Below, in pieces: positions 1 through 12,000 of a stretch of DNA of 64,000 bases (its first letter is position 1; every line of letters begins with the position of its first letter). The stretch is from Tubulanus polymorphus. Taxonomy: Eukaryota; Nemertea; Palaeonemertea; Tubulaniformes; Tubulanidae. Made by a program: the position numbers and the translations under genes. The notes under the pieces are model-generated. The model ran no database searches. It saw only the letters and a list, made by a program, of their open reading frames with translations, and was not told the origin of the DNA. The stretch lies in NCBI RefSeq assembly GCF_964204645.1, contig NC_134025.1, positions 22,288,001 through 22,352,000 of the forward strand. Reading direction: 5' to 3'.

Positions 1-3000
1 GCAACATATGTATCGATTTGTATTGCACCTTGCACATAATGCAACTCCTACAATGTACAATAATCTAGTGTAAGACATGAAGAAAATGAAATTATATTAT
101 ATCATATTATATACACATTTATCATTTGTGGAATACAATATTCGTGTCGCACAACTTACGGATTTAATTTCTCCGTAGAAATTATTGTAGACTTCGTAGT
201 TGGTGTTCTGCGATGGATTTGGAGTACCGCATATGTAAATTTGGCCATCATTTAATATGTAGAAATCATAGTTCAAACGTTCCTCGGATTGATATCCGTC
301 GTCGACCGTAACTGTCAACTATCAAGAAAAAGAACATTCGTGGATTTTGTATTCCTTTCGATTAAAATGATTCGGGATTAATCGGTTTCAATAGATTACC
401 AAACGGGCTCTTTTCTGAACGAGAACTTTGTGCCATCGGCCATCGTCGAGTCTAGGGGTTCCGATCTGTTTTGTTATGCTTTGTCTATTCAGACCAACAT
501 CGTAATCGAGGTTGACAACTATGAGTCCAGCCTGAAATAAGATTTTCAAAAATACAACAAATTAAAACAGACTTTTTCGGAAATTTAGATTCTGGAGATT
601 TTTTTAATTTTGTTTTGTAAGGTTACCTTTAATCTTATGAACATTTTACCACGGCTGTTTTCAGTAAACCACAGTAAACCGTCCGATTGGGTAGCTTTGA
701 ATTCTAGGCTTACTTCTTCATTCGCGTTCAAATACCTATCCATTTCGTCGACGTTGTATTTCACCCAACCTTGACCTCCGGGACAATTGAGTATAGGCGG
801 GGACGTTTGCGGCCTGGGAGTGGTGCTAACTTCCTCGCACACTTTCTCCGGTATCAAATTAAGCGCCATCAACCTTGACCTTCTCGTGTTCCACGTGTTG
901 AAATCGTCCAATATGAAGTTCGCGTAGCGCGCGCTGTTGCGGAATGAGTTCGGTCGACCGACGTAAAACCTCCACCCGTTTTCGCTGATACCGTAATGAC
1001 TAGTCGGGTATCGAGCCTGTCCCGTCTTTATACAATTCACGAACATCGAAACGCCTTCGTTTTTGTTCCAGGTCAATTCGACGAGATGCCATTTGTTTGT
1101 TTGCAGCGGTTTAGACGAGGCGGTCCATTTCTTATCGGGCGTCTTGATCGTTCCTTCCAATCGGCCATTTTTGTAGACCAGATCTAACGATTTACTCGAT
1201 ACGTAATGCGAATTTTCGCGATTGTCCATCGGATACACCCAGGCCCGCACGGTAAACCCGTCTTTGCAGTTTCTCAACAAGTCTCCTTTACACATGAAAC
1301 GGTCTCCGAAGTCGATGTATTGGTCGATTCCGTTTAGTTTTATGCCTTTACCATTTCGCGATGGAACCAACGGTGGTTGGCCGTAAATGTAGCCGGTAGT
1401 TCCCGAGTTACTATCGATCAACCTATTGCCGCGTTGTATGTTTTCGAATCGGAACAGATTTTCCGAGACAACTGAAAATAAAAATTTCCTTCAATTAGTT
1501 TCGCTTTAATTTTCAGACATTTTAGAATTTCACAAAACTTCTTACTATTTCTGCATCGAATATTGAAAATAGTAAATGTTGATATTGATATAATAGATTT
1601 TACATTATACTTTAATCTTAATCGTGAACAGGAGAATTTCCTGATCGTTAGGCTAATATAGACATTAAGAGTACCATTGATTAGATAGTAAATAGCTTGA
1701 TTGTAAACAAAAATGTGTTGAAGCATTTTATTTAAAAAAATCATTTAGCCAGACGAACAAGTGCTGGGCTACTGAACTCAGTAGATGTCTATTCGCTGTA
1801 GCGATAAGTGATATATTGTGCAGATTGAATGAAAGCGTTCGGAAGAAAAAATGTTGCATTTTTTGTTGAGCGTATTTTCAAATATTTTGCTTTGAAGGCC
1901 ATCGATAAATCACATCCGCAAATCATACACAGTAAACCTTACTCAAACCAGGATCTATGAGAAAAACGATGTAAGTGGACTACCATGTTTGTAGTCTCAA
2001 TAATAAGTAGAACCAATACGTGAAATGTGAGGGGTATCTTCTTTATTACACATCAAATCGTTTCGGCCTAAAACCTTTATCAACTGAGTTGAATATGACA
2101 GTTAATACGAATAAGTTAATACCATCAATTAAATTGGTAAAGGCTTTAAGGCCGAAACGCTCGATTTGGAATTAAGAAGATGTACCTCACATTTCACATA
2201 TTGTCTCTACTTATTGAACTACTTGGAGGCGAGGGCGGATCGACTCAATCGCTTTTTCATTAGTCTCGATAATGGCCAACTTTAGTTATTCATACATCTT
2301 TCGACTCGGGACAAAATTCATTGAAGCCGATTTGCCAGAACGAAGCAAGATTTACTGTAATATATTTGCATTTTTACTTTTAGAGGTTACCAAGTTAAAA
2401 AATAGCGCATGCTGAAAAGCAACAGTATGAGATAACACCTATCACCAGATGTGTTAACCAGCAAGGCAACTAATACTAAATCCAAAACAAAAACTAGAAA
2501 CCAGAAACGACCAACTAAATAGGGCGAACTAAACTACTATGAATTCAAAATCATGCAACGAATCAATGATTTGTGCGGCTGGTCACAGGAAGGGCAGAGA
2601 GCAGAGGTGGAAATTAGCATGAAATATTTTCTTGAAAGATGGTATGGTATAGCTGATATCAAATGGGAACGGAGCAGGGTTGCTAGGACAAATTGGCAGT
2701 CGGTGTGACCGTAGAAAGTGCATGATTTTAGCGATGCATTTTGCAGTAACATTTGATACCGTATGGACCACCGGGCCTGTCTCCTTCGTCCACATCAACG
2801 CTTATGTTGATCTTTCCGGATGGATTTCTGCCGCTCTGGAACGGGGGCAGAACAACGGAACCCGCTGGAAAAGTGGTCGGCGCTAGAAATATAGACACAA
2901 TCATTCAACTCAGAATTACACGTCACTAAAGTTCTTCTGTTTTGTCTGTAGTTTTGCTCTACTTCAAATAAGACTCGTTCGAGTGAATCGAAAATATAGC

Positions 3001-6000
3001 TATCAATATTTTACTCAATTCCATCGGCTGAAATAGAACTTAGATTATTGTACATCTTATCATATCGGGTGCATATACTTATTAAAGGCACGTCGTCACC
3101 TGAAACAAATCCGTACATAGCAAGCGTAACAGACAATTCTCAGAGACAGGAAACACATATACACAATTTAAGAGAATAGGCAGATACGAGAAAATGCACA
3201 TTTCACATCAAAGTGTTCGTAGTCGTGTTACATTCCAATGTTGGTATACGTTTAGGTCTATATCTGACATATGCTAGTTTGCTATTATTCAAAATATCGT
3301 CATGATTTTTAAGAATTTTTGTGATTTCACAAGAATGTAACCCTTTTGAAAATATACTTATTGGAATGTAACAAAAATACTTCATTAAGAGAATCATTTC
3401 TTGTCAAAACCCTAAAACGACGAAACCGAAATCTCGAATACAGATGAAGCGAAAGTGTACTAAGCCCGTCACGCCATAGAATAGCCATCATTTTAGCTTC
3501 GAAACGGCCAGGAGTAGGCGCACAGGTAGAATTGTTGCAGTTTTAAGATGCTCGAAATTCCTATTCGATTGGAGCTTGGAAATAAAGCATACACGCGCTG
3601 CAAGAGAAATAGATTGCCTTCGATACAACGATGTAACCTCGGTTACTCACGTCAGAGAATGAATGAGTTCCATCCATCAAAGAAAAACCGGAATAGGAAA
3701 AATGTAGGATAACTGATTTTGAGTAAATTGAAATAAAACCTTGAAGACGCTTCAATGCTGTAATTTCAATTTCAATAAAAATTTTTTATAGATTTTCGTC
3801 AAAATCAGCCACCATAGTAAATGAATAACGAATTGTTTTCTCCAAAAGATAGAGGTATATAGTTCCTGATAAAAGACCGAGATTCAACAAACAATCGCAA
3901 AGAATTCCAATGTTAATTTCATTTCGACTCGAATCAAGACATGCTTCAAACATCTTAGATCTGGATGCGTTCGTCATTACCTGGTTTGTACGTGGACGCA
4001 GGTGTGGTCTGTCTATCTAGCCCTAGAGCGTCTTTAAAAGCAATGGAAACTGATGTTGAACGTTATATTCCTTTATAGATATGCATTTTGTATATTTACT
4101 AAAACGGCCGTTACTTAGCTATGTTAGAATACATTTTGTTAGATTCTTAATCATTATATTGCAGAATATTGCATCGTAATGATAATGTTTCGCGTATCGC
4201 CTATATGTGAATTTAAGTGAGAGCAAACACGTATATACGTCATGGTTAGAAGCCTAGAGCGGCTCACCTGGATTATCGATAAAAATTCCAGGGGATGTTG
4301 ACGGAATTTTCGTTGTTCGCCGACCGAGTCCTACAGGGCCTAATAATAAAATAGCATGATTCGCGCATGAGTAATTTGAAATTGTTTTCAATAACCGTTT
4401 TTAGTGTTCTATGATTCAATTGGATTGCCAACTAGGCCGCCAGATGTCGTCTTTTAGTGTCAGGTCCAACAGAATATAGTATTGTATTAGATGTATTTGA
4501 AACTTTACTTCGTTACTTAAACATTTTTTTCGATGTCTAATGATGGTATTACCTGGATTACCAATAAAGATGCCAGGAGTCGTAGTTTTAGCGTTAGGTC
4601 TATTAAGTCCAACAGGGCCTAAAGAAATAGTAATGGCAATATGTAAATTACTCTGTGGAATAAGATGCTTTACTGGTAATAGAAAAAATGACGTAATATT
4701 TGGATTACCAATGAAAGAACGAGGCGTCGTTGATTTAGCATTGGGTCTATTTAAGCCAACGGGACCTACGTAAATCAAAGGACTCATAATGATGATATAA
4801 TTATTCACTTTGAATAAACAAGGCCACCAGATGTTGTCTTAGTGTCCAATAGGACCTAACATCAGGAAATAGCTATGTTTTTGATGTAATTCTAAACTTT
4901 ACTTTACAAGATTACTTATTCGGAGCCTAATGATGGTATTACCTAGATTACCAATAGAAGTGCCAGGAGTCGTTGTTTTAGCGTTAGGTCTATTAAGTCC
5001 AACGGGGCCTAGCAACAAAACAGCATGGTATTTGTGTATTCAAAAATGATCGTCGAAAAATTCATTTTATAAATGGTGACACCGAAAATGGCGCAATACC
5101 TGGGTTACCAATAAAGATGCCAGGAGTCGTTGTTTTCGCGTGAGGTCTATTCAGTCCAATGGGGCCTATATCAGAGCAATCGATGAATATGATAATGTAC
5201 TCGAAAACAATTGTTTAATTTGTACAGATTTATTAATCTAGCATGGCATATGACTAAATACCTGGATTACCAATAAACGAAGCAGGAGTTGTTGTTTTGG
5301 TATAAGGTCTGTTCAGTCCAACAGGACCTAAAGAAATAGTAATGGCCATATTAGAATAACTCTATAAATGTAGAATAAGTCTTTGAAACACATTTTACTA
5401 GAAATAGTAGCGAAAAAATGATTTTACTATTAATGAAAAAAATGACGTAATACCTGGGTTACCAATAGAGGTGCCAGGAGTTGTTTTCGCGTGAGATCTA
5501 TTCACTCCAACAGGACCTATCAGAGCAATGGATGAATATGGTAAAGTACTTGAAAACAATTGTTTAAATAGTACAGATTTATCTATCATGGCATATCACT
5601 AGATACCTGGATTACCAATAAAAGAACTAGGAGTTTTTGATCTAGCATTAGGGCTATTTTAGTCCGACGGGACCTTGTATTTTCTTTAAAACGAGTGTGT
5701 AGTTTTTATTCTAGAGGGGTACATAGTAACTGACCTGGCCTCCCGATGAAAGGTTTAATCGTGGTTGCGCTGCTATCGGGCGGGTAACGGGAAGTTGTAG
5801 TCGTGCGCCTACCCAGTCCTATAGGGCCTATTGTGACAACATCAAAAACAAATACATCAACAGGTAATGATTTTTATAATAAAATAAACACCGAAATATT
5901 TTCCGATAATGTTCCACGAGTTCTTGGAAGCCTTAGTTATCAGTATAACCATTCATAAAACACTCTATCCGCGTTGTGACGATAATATAAGGAGAATCAG

Positions 6001-9000
6001 AAAAATGATAACGAAAAAAATTCTAATCCGAAAATGTTTCCTTTTGAGTTAGTTGTTTATTCGACATTTCGACTTTATTCTGATGGAGCATTCCTGAAGA
6101 TGTAGGATATAGTCGAAACGTCGAATAAACTACGAGCTCAGGGAAACATTTTCAGACTTGTATTTTTTTCGTTATCATTTTTGGATTCCCTTTATACTCA
6201 GTTATCAGTCATTCGCTATATTCTACAAATAATATCATATCTTTCAATTTACATTTCGGGTAATGTTTAGAGTTATACGGAAGCCCAGCGCGGCGACAAC
6301 AAATTTCTCAATATTGTAAATTTCACGTCATCTCGACTTAGCTGGACTTCCCTAACGACAGGAGCCACACAATTGATTAAACAAGATGAACGATATAATC
6401 AAAGTAATTTCTTCCTTCAATGTATCAATTGCTCATGCATAAAAAGGTAAATGCTTGAATATAAAGAAATATATATATATATATAATCATCGTAAAGATC
6501 GTTAAGGTTGAAATAAACCGCGCATCATTGTCATATAAAGATAATTGTTTCGACATTCAGAATATGATTTAATTTACATGCCACTGACCGAGATATGAAT
6601 ATATTGAGACCCACATTCTATATTCGAACTATATAGTATAGTAATACATAGCAACGTATTTCCTGTGAAAACGAATACACAGACCCTGCTTACCTAGACC
6701 TTATATTAGGACCAAATATTCTTAGGTACATAATTTCAATTATGGAATGTATTTCTGAGATATATTTTACCGTCTTAGAATTATCCTAATTATACAGAGT
6801 CTGGTAATATTTCCTATCGAAGCCTTTGCTCTGATGACATGCATAGTATATACATATCATATCAAGTAATGAAATAAACGGGTTTAGAGACGAAGCATGT
6901 TTAAATATCACGTATCCGTATTTTCAGCAGAGAAAAAGATCTCAATCACCGTTCTTGATGCGACCTTGAATAGTTCATTTACGCCAAATACCGTTAAAAC
7001 TTACATTTCACCGTTTCGCGCATGCATGAAAGGATATTGAATATTGGATAGCGTTTTGATAAGTTCGCGTTCTACGTATGTACTTGTTCATATATCATAT
7101 TTTATTGAAAAAAAAAGTAAACAATATATTGGAGGATATATCGATAGTTTCAGTGAATAGAGAGAGTATAATGATGGAGTAAAGCGAGGAATACATGCTG
7201 CTTGGCTGCCCCGAGAGCGGTCGCCCCCACCGGAATTTGCGCCAACAGCTTACCTGGCCTACCGCGGGATGATTGTGTTGTTCCGGTTGTTTTACCGGAA
7301 GTACTAACGGGGCTTTCGGTCGTACGACCAAGAATTACATCATCTACGTAACAACAAAATCATTGCGCAACCACAGATTAGTAAGGCTACCATATTGATG
7401 CTATCAAACCGAAAGTCCCTACACGCATTTTAGAGGAAAATAAATTTATTGAAAAAACTCCGGAAAAGAAACGTTTAGACGGTAACCAAGAGGCAATAAT
7501 ACGACAGTTCGTATATATCACCAGATGATCTAAACAAAAAGAATTTATACTACGAGCTTCAAAAATGTATTTCATATAGTGCCTACCTTCTTTGATTAGA
7601 TTATGAGCCACGAGGTGACTCCTAGGTGCGAACCAATACGACATTTCATCAAAGGTGCCTCTGTAATATTTCCTGTCCGTCATATCTGCTCCGCGACCGA
7701 TATAGACCTTGTGGTCTTTCGTTCTGCGGCCAGGATAATGTTGATAGTTGGCGGCAGACGAGACTTTATTATTGTTGATATAAAGTTGCAGACCCTTTTC
7801 CGGATGCCACGTCGCGTCGACCTTCTGCCATCGATTGGCGACGAAGGCGTTCGTGCTTGTCGTCCACACCTTGTCTTCGAGATAAAATTTAGCGTTCAGT
7901 TTACCGTTTTCGTAGTAAAGTTCGTAGTCGTCTGCGTACAAAAGGGTAGTTTTTTCACGAAGCGTGTCCGGTCTGAAGTACACCGAATACGTAAGACCGT
8001 GGGAACATACGCCGAGATTTCCGACGCAAGATTTCGATTGGTCACCCAAGTCGACATATTGGCTTCCTCCGTCCAGATGGATTGCATTGCCTTGCTGGAA
8101 AAACACGAGGTTTGTACATGTAAGCAAACCGTAGTGTCTCCCCCACGACATATATAGATGTAGATAGATCTACTTTTTTTTCTAATCCGACCCTCTATTG
8201 CCTAAACAACTCACCTGGCCTGGAATCAAACCGGCTCCGTTATGAAGAGTAATGATAAAGTCTGGATGGGAAATGAGTTCACCATCTCGCCTCTCAAACG
8301 GTATATTTCTATGTTCAACGTCGCCTAGAAATGAAAAAAAAAACTATTCTTGCGGAACTTTTTGTATCGATATGTATGGATTGTTTTGAGATTAATTTCT
8401 GCTCCTTTTTAACTGAAATTCCATGTTAGGAGCTACAAATTTTAGACTTAGACTAATCGGAATGTATTCTTAAGAAATTTTCGTTCCTGTATGTTAATTT
8501 GAAAATCGTATTTGCTACTGAAAGAGAATATCACCTGCAACTTTCCGAACCTGAAAAACAACTCGTCCGTATAATAGATAAAGCATGCATCTTTGCGTTG
8601 TTAAGATAGTTATTTTAAAGCTGGCATTCCGATATACATGTCAGAGGCTGTTGGCATAGCCTACTTCAACTGAACTATGATTATACTTTTTCCTATCAGA
8701 CAGTTTGTAAAATCGATGTGCGATATAAGTTCGGCGGACACTTTCCCGGTTTTACCTGTTCTGTTTAAAAAGGCAGAACCGGATGCACGGGGGGGGGCAT
8801 TTACCGCATTATGATGTAGTCGATTATGCATGGTTAGATGGGGTTGGCTTGCCTAGTGTGGATACGTTGGGCGTTGTAGTCCAGGAGCAACTCACTCGGG
8901 AGTGAATTGCTCCTGGACTATTGCCGGCAATACGTCGAAAACCGGGAAATTGCAACGGGCTTTAGAACTGTCAAGTAGTCAGATTCTGACATGTACTCCG

Positions 9001-12000
9001 ATAGATCAGGCAGGTCGACAAGCGTCAAAGATTAAAAGCACAAAAGTTCTGTATTTACCATACAAACATACGAGGCTTTACTATATATTTTTCTTATCAT
9101 TGCAAACAAATCTTACACGTATAAAGTTTTTTTAGTGAGCGAAATCTTCATATAGAATTACAAAACAAACGACATCAGTGGTAAAAACTTGTGAAGAAAC
9201 AAATTAAATACGTGATCTGATCAATCACTTCATGCTTAACTTAATATGTTTACAAAAACAAAACACGTTTCTAGCTAGATAGACGCGAGATAATAGTTTA
9301 TGTACACAAGTATAATCATGGATTGCTTTTGATTTCGCTGCTGTATTAGAAAAGCTGTGTTGCGAAGCTATAAGATTTAAAAGTTGTTCGTTTGGTTTAG
9401 CGTTAAATAGTCTAAACACTATAAACCGAGGCACGGGTTGCGAGAGGATTATACATTATTCAAGCTCGCATTTTACCTCTCAATAGCCAACCGTGGGCTA
9501 TAAGTTCTTCCCTTCGACCGTACCAAAATTCGGTATCATCGAAATAGGCGTCGGCGTATCGGAATTTGCCGTCGTACGTATCGCGCCTATTCGCTCGTCC
9601 CATATAGAAATGATCGATTGTACTGGACGGAATACTGGCAAAATTCTGAGATCGGCCGTGGTCGACCAAAGCGTTATTGATGTAAAAATTCAGGTCCGTT
9701 TCGCGATGCCACGACAGTTCGACTAGATACCATCGATCGGGGACTAAATTCGGATAGGAGACGCGCCACGTCTTGCCGGGGACGGTCACGGTACCGTGTA
9801 GCATGCCGTCTTTGTAGAACAGCGTGATTCCCTTGTTTCGACCGCTCGAAAAATAATACATATTGTCACCGAATTTTCGAAACTTCAACCAGGTAGCAAA
9901 GGTAAACCCGTGGTCGCAGTATTGGGCATTTCCTAAGCATATCGTGTCGTGTTGACCCATGTCTATGTACTGTTTGTTACCGTTCAGTAATACGGCATTT
10001 CCGAAATTTCCAGAAACGACCTTAGGAGTTCCGTACACTAATATTTGAAGTGATGGGTTGGTTAATCGGTTTCCTGCTATTCTATCCATGTATATGTTGT
10101 AGCTTTGCGGTATTCCTGAAAATTCCATTGGACAATAACATTGAAACAACGCCTGTGTACGCATTAAGATATTAAGTGTTTCAAGAAAATGGAAAATGAG
10201 ATATCGTTTGATTGGAATTAGTTATTAACCTCACCCCTAAGAATGTATCCGAACGCCATCAGATAGCGTCTGTCCCCGTACCAATAGGATACATCATCTA
10301 GAATGACGTCACCATAATTTCTGTTGATCATATCGACATTTCCGCGACCGAAATAGAAGCGATTAAGATCCGGCCGGAAGCTATGACTTGCGCTCGATTT
10401 TCGTTCGACGAACGAACCCGTCTGCGATACCAGCTCCAGGTTCAAATACAACTCCAGACCGGTATCCGGGCGCCAGCTTATTTCCAGATAATACCACTTC
10501 CTACGAATCAGTCCAGGTGTGGCTAGAGACCATATTCGCCTGGTCGTGGAAGCCATTACGTGTAGCCGCTGGGACACGTACTGCAGCGTTAGGCCGTTAT
10601 CTCCAGTTGAAAATATGTACGTATTATCTTCCAGTTTCATCATTCTCAGCCACAACGAAATCGTCATACCGTGACGACATTTATCGAGATTACCCAGACA
10701 CGAATCGTGTTCGCCTAAATCGGCGTACTGGCCAGCTCCGTTGAGTCGAAGTCCTCCCCAGATTTTACCGCGCGTGATTGCAGGTATCGGGCTACCGTGT
10801 ACGTTCATTACAAATTTCGGATGGATAATTCTTCTGCTTCGGATGTAATCCATTCCGAAATATTGTTTTACCGGTTTTCCTAATATGTAATTTCAAAGAT
10901 TAGAGTAAAACAGGAGAGATCGAAAGGATTTCAGTTAATTGATAAAGTGTGCTCTGACCCCGCCATACCAATACGGTGACGGATGATATCAACCTATTTT
11001 ACTAAAAATGATTTGATATAATATAATTGCAATATAATAGCGCATAATTGTGATATAAAATGATAATAATGATTATGAATTATTATGACGAGCCATGCAT
11101 TTATACTTTCGACAAACACAGGTATAGAATTTATAATTCGTACATATTTTCTAAATATTTCATAGCCGCCGCATTATTGCGCATTACATTTTTCACCTCA
11201 CCTCTCAGGATGAAATCCGTCCAAATCAATGTCCGGCGATCGCCGTACCAAATTTCCAACTCGTCGACCAAAATACTAGTGTAGATATATGGACTTACGG
11301 GTGAACGACCTATCCAGAAATTTTTGCCCTCGCCTTTATTGGGGGTAATGTCGAATACCCTCTTGTAAACGACTTTGTTTAGATCCATATAAAGCGATAT
11401 ACCAGCAGTTCTCGTCCAGGAAAGCTCTGCGAAGTGCCACTTTCCGATTTCGATTCCGTCGCTCTCGATACACCAGATACGGTCTCCTTCCTGAAAACGA
11501 GCGACCAGTTTGCCATTTTTGATATACAAGCTAAACCCGTTCGGACCGGACGATAGAATGTAGTGCTCATCCTCCAGTTTAGCCACCGAGATCCAGAGCG
11601 ACACGTATATGCCGAATTTGCACGTGCTGATATTGCCGATACATCGTTTAGACTGGTCGCCGAGGTTGACATATTGGTTTTGACCGCTTAACGCCAACGC
11701 TTTACGAATTTTACCGTCGACGAGATGAGGTCGGCCGTAGGTAATTCCGGCTAAGAATTGCGAATCTAGTTTTATTCCTTCTAAGACGTCCATGGACAAA
11801 CGAAAACGGGAAAAGGGACCTGGAATTGATGTTTATAGAATAGGACTCATTATACATTATGTTACATTGCATTAAACGCCAGAATTATCCTCATTTCCAG
11901 CTACTGGTGAACAAAAATTGCATGCTTTTTTAATCAAACCAATTCAATCAATAGTCAACGATATCCATGCGTTCCTGCACTACAAGGGGTACGGGGTTAG

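Larger units (their letters stand above)
3981..5827 (-). repeat. Tandem array of duplicated linker mini-exons
   Basis: About eleven copies of a short exon unit with its flanking intron, on the minus strand. Repeat spacing is mostly 150-190 bp, with introns of about 90 bp. Intact units are multiples of 3, phase 1-1, and encode variants of GPVGLNRP...KTTTP...IGNP. Intron sequence is also shared between copies (5262 and 4553 share one intron type; 5100 and 5454 another), so whole exon-intron blocks were duplicated. At least four copies are dead (4421, 4700, 4808 and 5607 region). Confidence 0.85.

Noticed and set aside
1418-1744. 108-aa minus-strand ORF upstream of the sixth LamG-3 exon
   Set aside because: Overlaps the acceptor TTTTCAG and lacks similarity; intron sequence read through.
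3981-5827. Reading the mini-exon array as a CRISPR array or collagen gene
   Set aside because: Units are exons with splice sites, not direct repeats with unique spacers, and the peptides lack a regular G-x-y triplet beyond the junction GP.
6060-6140. Hammerhead-ribozyme-like words CTGATGG...GAAAC within the foldback
   Set aside because: The core is interrupted and the stems do not pair in the required order; the words are explained by the inverted repeat.
7603-8157. 184-aa plus-strand ORF opposite LamG domain 5
   Set aside because: Antisense shadow of a conserved minus-strand exon; composition follows the coding strand.
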